Positions 24,328 to 37,190 of a stretch of 64,000 bases of DNA are shown one piece after another (within the stretch, counting starts at the first letter, position 1; every line of letters starts with the position of its first letter). Origin of the DNA: Cryptomeria japonica (lineage: Eukaryota; Streptophyta; Pinopsida; Cupressales; Cupressaceae); the NCBI RefSeq assembly GCF_030272615.1, contig NC_081411.1, forward strand, positions 827,008,897-827,072,896, written 5' to 3'. The notes under the pieces were generated by a model that made no database searches, was not told the DNA's origin, and saw only the letters and a list, made by a program, of their open reading frames with translations. A program made the position numbers and the translations under genes.

Positions 24328-26000
24328 ATGAATGAAGAAAATCCAAGTACTCCTACTCCTGCGGCAATAGAAAGGGCACAACACAACCCTCTCTTTAATA
24401 GACTCTTTGATGAAATACTCAAGAGCAATGTTGATGCTCACTTTTTGAGACTTGCTCAACAGGGAGCCAAACTACCCTCAGACTTTGATGTTGCACAACT
24501 ACGACAAGCATCAGAACACCAAAGTCATAATGAGGATTAAAGAAGACAAGATCCCATTAGATACAACCTTCATCAAGGTAATCCACCACCTCCTCCTCCT
24601 CCTAATGATATAGACATATTGCAGCAACAAGTCAAAAATCTTTCCCAACAACTTCGCAGTGGCATGAAAACAAACCAATTTTCACTTGATGAAATTTGTC
24701 CCTATCCCTTTGATAGGAATCTTCATATGCCACCTTTTCCATGAGGGTTTGAAACACCCAAGTTTGAAAAGTATAGAGGAAAAGGAGATCCTCATGATCA
24801 TGTTCGAGAATTCCATTCAGCATGCCTAGAAGTGGCATACGAGGATACATACCTAATGCGACTCTTTCCCCAAAGTTTGGGAGGAACAACCGCATCATGG
24901 TTTTCCTGATTACCAAGTGGCATTAGGACCTTTGAGGAACTAATTCAGAAGTTCCTATCGCATTACTCACACAACATTGAACATGATGTCACAATGGTTG
25001 ATCTGTGTAACACTAAACAAAAACTAGGTGAACTATTCTCGGTCTTTCTACAACGATGGTGTTAAATGTCTAGCAGACGTTCACTTCAATTACCAGAATG
25101 AGAATTAGTGGAAATATTTATTTCCAACTTAAATGATGAAATGGAATTTCACTTGGACCTTAAAGACATAGATTCCTTCAATGACATGATCACAAAAGGT
25201 TTAAAGTGTGAGTGGGTTCTCATCAAAAAAGGGCTAATCAAAATCTATAGTGAGCCAAAAGATGCCCCTCGTCCACGCTTCAAAGTGACAAACCAAACTT
25301 CTAGAACAAAAACAAGAATGTCATCAATGACGGGGTTGTGGATGCAAGAACTATCAAAAGCGCACAACTTGTGGTTCAATTTGCAGGACAGAATCCCCCA
25401 CCCAAGACTAACATAGTTGCTCCTCCAAATCAAGGATGCATCACATCTCAGGATGAACCCAGACAATGTCAACAAAAACCCAAATGAACATACACTCCCT
25501 TAGGGGAACCCATCGAAATAGTGTTACGTTAGTTGGTTTCTCAGAATCTAGTCACCTTACCCAGAACATCAAATTATGAACCTCAAGTCAAACCTGCATG
25601 GTGGAGAGATACTGAACACTGTGATTTCCATCAAGGAAGAGGACATAAGACAAGCAATTGTCACAGATTAAAAGATCTCATTCAAGATCTTATTGATCGA
25701 GGTGATATCAAAATTGAAGGACATGACCCAAAGATGACAAACAATGATCATCTGATGTTCAAAAATCCACTTCCATCACCAGATCTAAGGGGTCCTTCCA
25801 CTTCCAGGAGAAACACTAATACTACTGATTACACGCAAGCAGTGTATAATTACATAGTAAACCACCTATATGATGCCAGTGAACAAGTTGCCACCATTAC
25901 CATAAAAAATCCATCCAGTTCCAATTGCAATGTTGTTACATGTCGCAGCAAAGTTACCATAAAAGCAACTCCACAAGGTACCACCTCAATCCCAAAGTAG
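24328..26000 (+). pseudogene. G1 gag (retrotransposon gag domain plus CHC-type knuckle)
   Basis: ATG 24328 opens frame 1: acidic Pro-rich start, a Pro run (NPPPPPPPN at about 24585), KFEKYRGKGDPHDHVREF, then PQSLGGTTASWFS and FEELIQKFLSHYSHN, the W...LP...F..L...F pattern of the Retrotrans_gag domain. Stops at about 24538, 24743, 24907, 25063 and 25099 interrupt it. Near 25320-25530 the reading shifts to frame 3, where HCDFHQGRGHKTSNCHRLK (about 25619-25672) is the Tat-type zinc knuckle. The product would form the particle and bind RNA. The frame change may be a real gag-pro shift or decay; I cannot tell. Confidence 0.8.
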
Positions 26001-26219
26001 TATAACCTTGTGGATCAATTAGATAAAATGCCTGCACTGATATCTATCTTAGAGCTATTGCACCTATCTCCATCTCATAAAACAATCTTGGATCAAGCTC
26101 TCCAAGAGGTGTCAGTCCCTGCTAACTTGAATACAGATCAATTCCAAGCCATGGTTGGAAGTCTAAAAGCATCCCCTTGTCTCACTTTTTCTGAAAGTGA
26201 CAATTCATCCTTGTAACAA

Positions 26220-26860
26220 CCACATAATGCCTCACTCCACATTGAAGGATTTATCAACCAGCATAGGATCAAACAAGTCTTGATCAATAATGGAGCAGGC
26301 CTTAATATTTATACACTACAACTAGTCACTTCTTTGGGATATGTGATTGAATCAGTGCATCCTCGCAAGAAGATCACAATCAAAGCTTATGATGATGTAG
26401 AGCATTCATCCAAAGGAGCTATCGTACTACCAATCCGAGTGGGCCCTATGGTAAAACACATCATATGTCAGGTTTTGGACCTTCCTTTGCCATACAATTT
26501 GTTGTTGGGAAGACCTTGGATACACGCCACGCAAGCCATTCCATCCACTTACCATCAGTGTATCAAATTCCCACATAATGGTGTGGAAATTACAATCCTA
26601 GGAGATGCAAACCCCTTTGCACATTGTCATAACATAAATCATCAACCAGAGATTACCGTTCCCAACAACAGAGAAGCCATCTCATCCGCCTCATATGTAA
26701 GTCCAGCCTCTCTTTCCAGTTCAAACACTATTATACCCAAGCAAGAGAAGCTCAAGATGAAAATAGCAGAGGAAGGTCTTGGGGAGTACAATCTAAGCCA
26801 ACTATTTTGTGTTGGACAAATGCCCACTTCTCCAAGAACTCATGGTAAACCTTAGTAGGT
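26220..26860 (+). pseudogene. G1 aspartic protease, catalytic Asp lost
   Basis: LINNGAGLNIY at 26280-26312 stands where Tat proteases have I-D-N-G-S/A; the catalytic Asp is Asn (gat to aat). The second conserved loop LLGRPWIHA is at about 26503-26530, with AYDDVEHSSKGAIVLPI between. It would have cut the polyprotein. It sits in the same frame as the zinc knuckle upstream. Confidence 0.8.
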
Positions 26861-26894
26861 ACTTCATACACTAGCAGTCACACTAGCATGCACT

Positions 26895-27668
26895 TTGACA
26901 CCTTTCATCCTTAGAAAGAGTCAAGAGGAAGAGACCAGAGATGAGGACTTAGCAGAATGGATCTATAAAGATCCCATTACCACAGACATCCCACAAGCTA
27001 AGCTTCCGACAGATCAATATAGAAAGGGCCTGCTCATTATGCAAAGAATGGGTTATGATGGTCAAAGTTCTTTGAGACTTTACAAGAAAGGTCGACATGA
27101 GCCATTGCTGATAGAAATGAAACCTAAAGACAATACAGGCTTAGGCTTTCAAAAGGAGATCTTTCCTAAACTCATATTGAAAGGGAAACCCAACAAACCG
27201 TTGTATCAGCCTATTACAAAGAGGTCATCTTTGATTATCAAAGCAGCACCACCCATTACTCCACCAATCAAAACAACAACCCCATCAGCAGAAGCAATAA
27301 CCTCAAAAGCACCATTAGCAATAGCCACTATAGCCGAATTCCCAGTAGTACCAACAAAAATGGCAATTCGAGCAGAAGCAGTAGAATCAACAACACCAAT
27401 ACTTCCTATATCAGATTCATTGATCCCCATAATTCTTCATGTAGTACTAATTGTTACATCTACAATGGTACATCGACCGATCACACTTGCCGTATTTAAC
27501 TCGAACATCATCCCAGAATGTTATAGCAACCGGATCCTAGACAGTGACTCAGAAACTAACTCACATGAGCTAGAATTTGATTCAGTGCATCTTAACACTT
27601 CAAATGAGGAAGACACATCACTACCTCCACCTGCAAAGACATCCCCATTTATGGAGAAGCACAAATAA
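26895..27668 (+). pseudogene. G1 G-patch-like segment and Pro/Thr/Ala linker
   Basis: Open for 257 codons in frame 3. Residues about 45-95 read GLLIMQRMGYDGQSSLRLYK, a basic gap, then KDNTGLGFQKE. The spacing of an aromatic-Gly-x-Gly start and a final GLGF resembles a G-patch (RNA-binding glycine-rich domain). After it comes a low-complexity Ala/Thr/Pro/Ile linker (KAAPPITPPIKTTTP) and an acidic end (DSDSETNSHELEFD). G-patches following the protease are known in betaretroviruses; here this is inference from pattern only. The linker would join PR to RT. Confidence 0.5.
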
Positions 27669-27724
27669 AGACCACTTGGGTTCCTGAACTAGAAACATCT
27701 TCCATAGACCCTACGTCACATCCT

Positions 27725-29223
27725 GTGCCCGATTCTAATGGGAAGAGTACCATCAACAACCTTGCCCATAATGTCTTAACACTCATTGAAACATCTCACG
27801 AACTTAACCTAATTGATGAGGTAATGCCAATTATCCATCCTGAACTCATCGAATGGAACCAACCTAATCCCCCATGTCTTGACCACTTCCAAAACGATGA
27901 GGCAATCATCGACTTCTTCGAATTACAGGATAACATACCAAGTGGGGATCATAAAGCTGGATTTTCCATAGAACTTAATAGTGCAACATACTTTGGGGTG
28001 GATGCCAAACCTTTCAGCTACAAAAATATAACAATAAAACATGGATCTTTCGGTGAAAACCACACTGTGGCACTATTTGATCCTACAAAAGTAAAAAGAA
28101 AGAACGAATCCAAGGGTGAAAACCTCTCTAAGGTGCCTGAGGATGAAAGGTTTGACATTCTCCCCTCAAGTAAACAGTAGGAATGATCAATGATTCTGAT
28201 CAAGGAAACCAAAGAATGCAACGTGGGGACTCCTAACACTCCTCACCACATATATCTGGCATCTCTTTTGACTCTAGAGGAGCAGCCCAAGTTTGTTGAA
28301 TTCTTCAAGAAATTCTAGATTAACTTTGCATGGTCATATGCAGACATGCCTGGTCTTGATTTGGATTTAGTCATGCATCACCTCATAGTAGCAGAAGGTG
28401 CTAAGCCTATCAAGCAAAAGCTTCACAAGATGCATCCCTAGATTGCAGTGCTTGTCAAAGCAGAACTTAAGAAACTTTTGGATGTTGGTTTCATTCAACC
28501 AATTGATTCTGCAGATTGGATCTCCAATATTGTGCCTATCAGCAAACCAAATGGGGGTATCTATATCTGCACTAACTTTAGAGATCTAAACAAAGCATGT
28601 CCTAAGGATGAATTCCCCCTACCCAACATCGATATCATAGTGGACCTAACAGTAGGACATGCCATGCTTTCACTCATGGATGGCTTTTCCAGATACAATC
28701 AGATAAAAATTGCACTAGAAGATCAGCACAAGACGGCTTTCACATGTCCATGGGGAACATATTGTTGGAATGTAATGCCTTTTGGTCTCAAGAATGTAGG
28801 TGCAACCTATCAAAGGGAAATGACCACAATCTTCCATGACATGATGCATACTATAATGGAAGATTATGTGGATGACTTACTAGCAAAATCACTCACAAGA
28901 GAAGGTCATCTAGACATATTAGAGAAAATATTTGATAAACTAGAGCAATATCATGTTCGACTCAACCCAAAGAAATGTGTCTTTGGAGTAACCTCAGGGA
29001 AGCTTCTAGGATACATTGTCTCCAGCAAAGGCATTGAGGTCGACCTAGCAAAGGTCAAAGCAATCATGGACATGCCACCTCCAAAGAACATCAGTCATCT
29101 AAGGACACTACAAGGGCAGCTACAGTCCATCCGAAGATTCATTGCACAACTGGCAGACAAGTGCCATCCCTTTGCACACCTGCTACACAAGAACATCCAC
29201 TTTCAATGGGATACTAGATGCTA
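27725..29223 (+). pseudogene. G1 reverse transcriptase
   Basis: Frame 2. An acidic spacer (27725-28180), then the RT: KLLDVGFIQPIDSADWISN, SKPNGGIYICTNFRDLNKA, PLPNIDIIVD, LMDGFSRYNQIKIA, TCPWGTYCWNVMPFGLKN, and the catalytic YVDD at 28865-28876. The thumb/connection region has VFGVTSGKLLGYIVSSKGIE. Stops at about 28178, 28316, 28439 and 29221. The YVDD pair is intact, so loss of function comes from the stops. It copies element RNA into DNA in the particle. Confidence 0.9.
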
Positions 29224-30328
29224 GCAAGCATTCCAGATGCTTAAGGACTATCTCATGAATACACCATTACTGATCCCACCAGATCCAAGTAAGCCTCTAT
29301 TGCTCTATATTTCAGCTACTACTACAGCATTGAGAGTGCTATTGGCTCAACAAAATGCAGAAGGGAAAGAGTTTGTTATATAATACATCTCTCACACACT
29401 GGTCGGCTATGAACTCAACTACACACCTATTAAGCGAGCTTGCCTAGCAGTAATTTTGGTAGCAACAAAACTGAGGCACTATCTATTGACACATAAGGTT
29501 CAACTCCTTGCTAAGATTGATCCCCTAAAGTACTTACTTAGCAAAGTAGCATTGACTAGCCACTTGGCCAAATGGGTGATGATTCTCAGTGAATTCGACA
29601 TTGAGTATGTGGACCGTAAGGCTATCAAAGGGCAAGTTATTGCAGATCAGTTGGCCGATGCACCACTCATAGGTGATCATCCTCTCATTTCCAATTTTCT
29701 AGATAAAGAGCTATTCATGATCACAGAAGCACAACCATGGAAGCTATACTTTGATGGTTCATACACTAGGCATGGCTTGGGGGCAGGCATTCTCTTTATC
29801 ACCCCTCAAGGTGACAGCATCCCGAAGTCTTACAGGCTCACATTTCCATGTACAAACAATATAGCAGAATATGAGGCCTTGATCACAGGACTCAGGCTTG
29901 CCATACAATGGAAATTAAAAGAGTTACAGATATATGGCAACTCTCAACTAGTCATCTGACAAGTCACAGATGAATATTAGACCAAGGATGATAAACTCAT
30001 GCCGTACAAGCAAATGGTGGACAATCTAATGGCATCATTTACTACTATCACTTTTGAGCAGATACCTAGAGATCAGAATTGGGTCGCTGACACTATGGCT
30101 ACCATTGCATCTCTCCTAGATCTGCCACATAATTCAACACACTACGAGTTCTTGGTAGAACAACTTTGGATTCCTGCTTATGATATCCCCAAATTCAAGA
30201 TGATATGTCACCTTGTCAATTCTAAATCCCCACGGTACAGTGAATTCTATACCTACCTTCGTGATCACACACTTCCTCCTGACCAATCAAATAATCAACG
30301 TAAAACCTTTATTCGCCAAACCGCCTGA
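29224..30328 (+). pseudogene. G1 dual RNase H: Ty3-type then archaeal-type
   Basis: The first, Ty3-type RNase H is 29224-29650 (LLLYISATTTALRVLLAQ, then VATKLRHYLLTHKVQ and SEFDIEYVDRKAIKGQ). The second starts WKLYFDGSYTRHGLGAGIL (29738-29794), continues NIAEYEALITGLRLA with its Glu, and has IYGNSQLVI where the third Asp is Asn. In Tat elements the first copy is the degenerate one and the archaeal-type copy is thought to work. Stops at about 29381, 29957 and 29978. Confidence 0.85.
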
Positions 30329-30388
30329 TATACCATCATTGTTGAAACCCTATACCGACGTAGTCTTGATGGTACTCTCCTTTGATGT

Positions 30389-31489
30389 TTGGAACAGGAT
30401 GAGATAACAAAGGCCTTAGAAGAGGTACATGAAGGCATTTGTGGAACTCATGCAAGTGGTCCATCACTAGCTAAGAAACTCATGCACACTGGATACTATT
30501 GGCCATCCATGGAAAAAGACTCCTACTACTTTTTTAGAAAGTGCAAGAAATGCCAAGTTCATGGAGACCTAATACATGCACCAGCATAGGAATTGCAACC
30601 AATCACAACACCATGGCTTTTTTGTCAATGGGGACTTGACCTTGTGGGTAAAATCCATCCATCTTCATCCAATGGCCACAAATTCATTATTACCGCCACC
30701 GAATACTTCACAAAGTGGATCGAAGCTATTCCACTTACCCAAGTCATCGGCAAGCAAATCACCTCATTCATCCTTAATTACATCATATGCCAGTATGGTG
30801 TACCCATGTCCATCATCACAGATAATGGTCTTCCTTTCAAAAATTAGGATGTCCGTGAACTTTGTGAGAAATTTCACATCCAACATCGCTTTTCCACTCC
30901 CTGTTACCCACAAGGCAATGGTCAAGTCGAAGCATCAAATAAAAACATATTGAGAATCCTCAAGAAAATAGTCAATGATGCTGGTCGTGATTGGCATGTT
31001 CAACTCAATCCAACACTATGGGTGTATCAAACTAGCATTCGAACCCCTACAGGTGCAACTCCTTACTCATTAGTTTATGGTGCAGAAGCTATCTTACCTA
31101 TTGAGGTCAAGATACCATCTCTACAGGTTTCCTTGTATAATCTAATAGATGATGAAGCATACAGAGTATCACATCTTCAAGACTTGGAACTACTTGATGA
31201 AAAATGACAAGTTGCATACAACCACCTTAAAGCCTATCAGTAGTGCATGAGTAGAAGCTATAATCATCGAGTTAAACCTTGTACATTTGAGGTAGGTGAT
31301 CTTGTTCTTCGAGAGAATCCTCACAACCAATCAAATAGAGAACATCAGGGAAAGTTTGAATCAAACTGGCTGGGTCCATATGTCATCACTACTGTATTTG
31401 GGTCTGGGGCATATCAGTTGGCTACTTCAGAAGGAGAACCGCTAGCAAATCTGATCAATAGCATGCATCTCAAATGGTTTTATACCTAA
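30389..31489 (+). pseudogene. G1 integrase
   Basis: Zinc domain HEGICGTHASG ... CKKCQVHGD (H-H-C-C). The core has GLDLVGKIHPSSSNGHKF (first Asp), YGVPMSIITDNGLPFKN (second Asp) and GQVEASNKNILRILKK (Glu), so D,D-35-E is intact. The C-terminal part ends FEVGDLVLRENPHN ... NSMHLKWFYT, without a chromodomain, as expected for Tat. In-frame stops at about 30587, 30846, 31205 and 31241. It would insert the DNA copy in the nucleus. Confidence 0.9.
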
Positions 31490-34110
31490 GCTGCATAGGG
31501 CATCAGGCTCCCATACATACCAGAAAAACACCAAAAACATTTTGAAAAATGTCCTAAAGAAAATACAAAAACATCAAAATAGTAAAGAAAAATCATACAT
31601 CCAAACGGTGAACAACCACTTCGGTGGCACCTTGGGTAAGTGCGATGGTGAAAACCTGGCAAACAAGTGCCACTCGTAAAGGCTATGGCTCCATTGTCTT
31701 TCAAACTTGTTGTGATCACATTCGTTACATATACACATCCATCCACCCAAGCCATGGTTTGTTATTTGATCTGCAATAAAGAGATAGTACTTCATGTGTC
31801 TTGCATCCCACTTTTTCATAGTCCTGTCTAAATTGGGGGCAATGCCCTTAACCTATTGATGGAAGTGGATTCTACATTACTTGTGATTCGTTGCGTTCTT
31901 CATTCAAAACTATCTCACAAAATACCAAAAACATTGGAAAATTGTCTCACAAAATATCAAAAACATTCAAAACAATCACAAAATCCAAAAACATCATAAA
32001 ACATCAAAAATCAAACAAAAACATGGCAACACATTGTACATACTCATCTAAGTAGATATCGGAACAAACATTGCGACATACTCCACAAAATGACCACTTA
32101 TCAATCAAACCAAACAAATCAAATCCACACTCAAACTGTCTTCAACAAGGATGCATCCTTCCTTACCAAAACCAAAGACAAGATGACATTTTCTTTGACA
32201 AGAAAATTCTATTTAAGCTATCAAATACTTGATTGATTTATGGGTTATTTATATCAGATTCTTACGTCATTGTTTGTGTATCCTCTGCGAATTATTCTAA
32301 TGAAATTTTGGGGCATGTACTAATGGTGTCTACGTGGGAATTTCACTGAGCTATGTGATCACAAGAAAAATACAGTCATAGATCATTACGGCTTGCTGAC
32401 TACAACGTATACCTCAACCATATGAACATGAACCATTATCGAGGATCCATATTCTTTATTCGTTATTCTTTGTATATGTTGTTTGTTTTCAGGTATGAAT
32501 GCTCTTTCTTTGGTTTCTCCTACCTCATCCAACTAGATAAAGGTTTTATCTCTTACTACGGTATGCAATTGTCTCAGGATATGATCAACCTAAGATCAAG
32601 GAGGACGATCCAAGTCATGCATGAAAGGAGATAATCCTTGTCTATTTCGCAAGCAACACTCAGGTCAACTTGACCCATTATATCAAGTTGTTTGTAATAA
32701 CTTGCTATATCAAAATCCATGTAAGGAATACTCAAGTCATCTTGAATCATTATGTCAAGATGCTTGTATTCTCTTCCAACATTTTAAAGCTTAATGATGA
32801 AAATAGAGCACTATGGATCGTCATTTCATTTCATCTGTTTATATATTGCATTCCATTGCATATCGCCCATTTACTCATCATTCATATATGTGATTTTGTA
32901 TGAAAATGTGAACAAGGTTAATATGAACAGTTATGCGAAAATTGAGCTGGTCTTGGATACAATCACAACCGAGTACTCTGATATATCATCAATGCATCAT
33001 GCAAAGTCTAAATAGCCTTGCATTCATTTATCATGATCATATCCTCATTATTACTTTTAGTTGCATTTGCATCAAGTGCATTTCATATCATTTTAGTTCT
33101 TTAAATTGCATTTGGTTCATTATCATTTGTTGACATTACTCTTCTCATATCATTTCATCATTACATAATCATAATGTTTAGATTCATTCATATGATCAAA
33201 TTGTTCTTGATTGTATTAGCCATTTACTATGCATTCATCTAGTGTCAGTTACCAATCCTCACTTACCATCCTTTATCATTTATCATTGCATACATTCATT
33301 TATCTATCCATTAGTTAAAAAGTGCATTCATTCATCCATTTTAGTGTCTTATTATACTCATTTTAGGATTCATTTAAATTGCATTCATTATCCCTTTTAA
33401 TTGCATTAAGGTGCAGTTATTCATTTACTGTAAGTTGCATTATTATCACATTATCATTTTACTTCATCATATTTAGGCATTTAGCATCATAAAAACCATT
33501 TGTTTCCAACAATGGTTCATACATTATACATATGCATTCATTTAGAAATCATCATATAAACATTTGTACTTTACATTTGTTTATCCATCTCATATTCATT
33601 GAAAGCCATCTAGATGCATTTACATACAAATAAATCAATCATTTAAAACACATTACATCAAAACCTCATTACATAACATTATCTCATCCTTGTATTAATA
33701 TAACGTACAAGATACTATTTATATTATTATATCATTATGCATACATCATCATCATGGCATTACATACACAAAGCAATACATCAAACAAATCATGCATATA
33801 TAAACCTGCATTCACATGTTAGTATCCAACATCATAAAATCATCATAAAAGCATGCATATAAACAGCATATAGGAATCATCTCATAAATGCATACATATA
33901 CACGTATCCATCTAAGCATAAACTCATAAATCATCATCCTGCATAACATCCATACATATCAAACATGCATATCATAACCAAAAAATGGGATATCCTCATA
34001 TATATCATCTCATGTATCAAAGTAAAATGAAGTCCAAAAAATCGGCTACCAATAGCCATCCAAGATACAGTCCAACATGAAAAATATAAAGATGTATGCA
34101 AAGTGCTCTC
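31490..34110 (+). other. G1 post-integrase spacer, low complexity
   Basis: No supported sense frame. 31510-32130 is rich in caaaaacatcaaaa words. 32780-34000 is built on attcattta / tcatttatcattgcat words, a very degenerate AT-rich array. Tat elements often carry such spacers here. Confidence 0.6.
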
Positions 34111-36791
34111 TCAGATGCCACTCTGACCAGATGCTGCACCACCTACTCCCCCACTGGTCCCTGCACCACCTTAGCTATCTCCCCATGGAGGACCCATCAA
34201 ACCCCCACTAACTCCTGCATCCCCTCATCTATCCCTTCGTGGAGGACCCATCACACCCCCACTGCTCTGCATCCTCTGTGATCACTCTGATCTGGCCTGC
34301 CACATCTGTGAATGGCCTAGTGCTTGCTGACTAGCTGGCACCACTTGCTCATATAACCCCTGCCAATACTCTATCTTCGCTTGTGCTTGCCTAATCTCCC
34401 TCATCACCTCCCCAACCCGAACTCTCTCCTACAGCTCTGCTAATCTCTCCACTACATCATCCCTCTCCTATAACACTACAGTCAGCTCTGACTCTCATGC
34501 AAAAAGTTGCACATCTCTAGTTGCAACCTTCACCTCCAAATCCTCCACCTGTGTCACAACTGCTATAAGTCGAGACTGCAAAAGTACTATCAGCCACTCC
34601 CGAATATCTCCACCCGATCCCTCCCCTATATCCATCGGTGCCTCTCCTGTAGCTCCCTCTCCAGTAGCTCCCTCATCTGTATCCATCAGAGCCTATCCCT
34701 CCTCAGCATCCCTCCTACCCAGTCTCATGCCTCCCTATATCAAAGGTCCCTGAGACAACCGCAATGGTAAACTGCCTCTCCCTCTCTGATGAACTCGCCC
34801 ACCATTCCCTCCTCCTCCTCCTCCTCCACCATCCCCTCCTCCATCACCACTATCCCCTCTCCCTCATCTAGTAACTATCGATCCTCAACCTCCTCTCCTC
34901 CTCCGTCTCTATCCCCTATCATCCTAAAAATCGGGCATCGGCTCTGCCAGATCTGATATCCAAGGAATCAGATGGGCCACCATATACTATGTATACTCCT
35001 CCGATACCCCTACATCTACCACCCTCAGCCATATATCCCAAGGTCTCACCTATAGCATCTGAAACTTTGCCAATGCCTGATCATAAGGAAGTACTCGCCC
35101 CCATGCATACCTCTCTCAGACCACTCTGGCATACTCCCCCAATCCCCTTGGCAATCCCTGCTGCTGTCCAAACTGTCTCATCACTCTGCCCGACACCTGT
35201 CTCTCCACATAATAGCATGTCCTTCCAATGAGGAATTGGGTCATGAATACATATGGCAATGCCTCTACATCATCCTCCCAGGACTCACACTCCAGATAGG
35301 GTCTCCAGATCACTGCATCCAGATCATCCAGTGCCCACCCCCACCACTCTAACTTCCCTAGGTGGGGCTGACTCATCATACTGCTATACATAAATACATA
35401 GGGTTGGTCGACTACCTAAAATCTTAGACTCACTGGTTGGGTAATCGGTAAGTGCTCCCATACCCAAATGTGCAGCAGTGTCACTCCCACTACTAATGAG
35501 CCCCTCCCGTGGTATACCACCTCATGCAGCTCCTGATATAAATGCGCTAACATGCATAGTCCCCAAGCAAATCAAGTCCCCTCTGTAATCATCATCTCAA
35601 TCACCTACCCCCAACCAATGGCCAGACCATGTGATCGTCTATCTGGGCACAGTAGTCCTCCCACAATACCTGCCAAAACTATTGGTAAGGGCTCATACAA
35701 AGCAGCGATATCCTCCCAGGCTATCGAACCATCCTCAATATACACATCCTCATCGAAGAATCTCTGCACTACTAGAGTCCCCCATGATCTATCGTATGTC
35801 ACCAGCTCACCCTGAATGGAAATATGCAGGATGCACCATACATCCTCTAGTGTCACAGTCATCTCCCCCTGCACCAAGTGAAACGTGCATGTCTCACTGT
35901 GCCAGCGCTTTGCCAAGGCTGTAATCAAACCATGATTCATCCGAATCATGGGCATATGCATCACATCATATAGCCCAATCGCTGCAATGCAATCAATCTT
36001 AGCCTCTATCACTTGATCCCATAGCCCCTATATAGCTGGATGTCTCTCACGCAACTATAAGATGCGTAGATCCTCCTGCACACATGCATCAACCATCATC
36101 ATCAGTTGTTTTGTTTTAAACTTTCTTAAGTTTAAACCTAGACTATCAACAGATACTTTGATCAAGTATCTTCGGGTCTCAATAGGTAAGCAATCATGAC
36201 ACACCTAGACTTCAACATGCATTTATCCTAATGACCTAAGTCTCATCAGGGCTGCTATGGTTCAAAACAACTCCCACCTCACATCGCCATCCATCCATCA
36301 TTAGCATCGAGAGATTTTTGTTCACACAAACTGGGGCATCTATTATCCTACAACAGAAGCGCTACCTCCTAAACAATAGGGCTAAACCCCTAACAAAAGC
36401 GCTTAATCAACTCTGCAAAAGTGCTCAAACTACAAAAGCGCTACAAACGCTATGCAAAAGCACTGCTTAATGACAAAAGCGCTCAATTGACCCCTCAATA
36501 GCGCTAAACAAACAATAGCGCCTAAACATGCATACAATAGCACTCATATTTTCACAAGCACTCAAACAACAACACAATAGTACCATGGCACAAAAGCGCT
36601 AGTTAATTGGACAACAGCGCCAAAACATAGTTTCAGTGCTATTGTCCTGACTCAACTTGGACTCAGCAAAAAACATATCAAAAATGCCTAAAAATCAAAA
36701 TTTCAAATTTGCTTACCGTTGGTCCATAGTCCTCTGGCCACTGCAATCGATGAAATCTCTCAAATCGGTGCTCTGCAATAGGTACCGGCAT
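34111..36791 (-). pseudogene. Antisense two-exon gene with plant mobile domain inside G1
   Basis: Exon 1 is 36791-36717 (ATG at 36791; 25 codons, begins MPVPIAEHRFERFHRLQWP), a GT-AG intron spans 36716-36076 (phase 0), and exon 2 runs from 36075 in one frame, without a frameshift, to a TGA at 34113-34111. The first half of exon 2 is a plant mobile domain (PMD, the MAIN/MAIL1 family domain): LRERHPAI.GLWDQVIEA, NHGLITALAKRWHSETCTFH, GEMTVTLEDVWCILHISI, MLAHLYQELHEVVYHGRGSL, VWEHLP, SWEDD. Then comes an acidic/Gly segment, a helical stretch (ESELTVVL.ERDDVVERLAEL) and two GLMGPPWGDS-like repeats. Several TAG/TGA stops (for example at codons 7 and 16 of exon 2, and near 35604) show decay. PMD genes are known to be carried by Ty3 and MULE elements. 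Its role for the element is unknown; host silencing interference is only a guess. Confidence 0.85.
36076..36716 (-). other. Intron of the antisense PMD gene, carrying an AGCGCT array
   Basis: Donor gtaagc after ACG and acceptor gtgtgcag before GAG keep the frame. Within it, 36350-36650 holds six exact AGCGCT cores and about ten decayed ones (agcgcc, agtgct, agcact), preceded on the plus strand by CAAT or CAAA. Read along the antisense transcript they are AGCGCTATTG/AGCGCTTTTG, the same sense as the leader array at 21538-21785 on the plus strand. Confidence 0.75.
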
Positions 36792-36887
36792 CCTGACTGC
36801 TGCTCGCTCCTCCAAAATGTCACTATTAGAGCTATAGTTTCACTATGGTCACGGATTCAAATGACCCTATTTTCACCCCTTTCTCCT

Positions 36888-36896
36888 CATATAAAC
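36888..36896 (-). promoter_or_regulatory. TATA-like box of the antisense gene
   Basis: gtttatatg on the minus strand, about 97 bases before the antisense ATG. A start 30 bases on would leave a 5' leader of about 70 nt. The DNA behind it (36897-37100) is relatively GC-rich for the region. Function inferred from position. Confidence 0.45.
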
Positions 36897-37190
36897 TCTT
36901 CACCGTAACCCTAATTTTTCCCCGCTCACTGTTGTGGTCTCCGTGAACATCCCGGACCCCCCATTTCTTCATTTTATCTCCGATTTCTTCTATTTTTCAC
37001 CAGTATTGCTAACTTCTTCTCTTCTATCACCTTGCCAATTTTCATTCTTTTTCGAGAGATCGCCCGATTTTTTGAAATTTTTCAGCCCATCTCTCGAGGG
37101 GGCATACCACCCTTTAAATTAACATTTTATGCGGCATTTCTTCATACCTATTTTTCTTTCTTTGAAATGACGCGATAAACCGCACCGTCT
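36897..37190. other. Upstream region of the antisense gene, before the 3' LTR
   Basis: No frame supported on either strand. It is richer in C and G than the surroundings (ccgtgaacatcccggacccc). It would serve as the antisense promoter if the gene was self-driven. Confidence 0.4.

Noticed and set aside
34111-36791. The PMD gene as a host gene
   Set aside because: It lies between the integrase and 3' LTR of G1, inside matched LTRs, and has several stops, so it belongs to the element.
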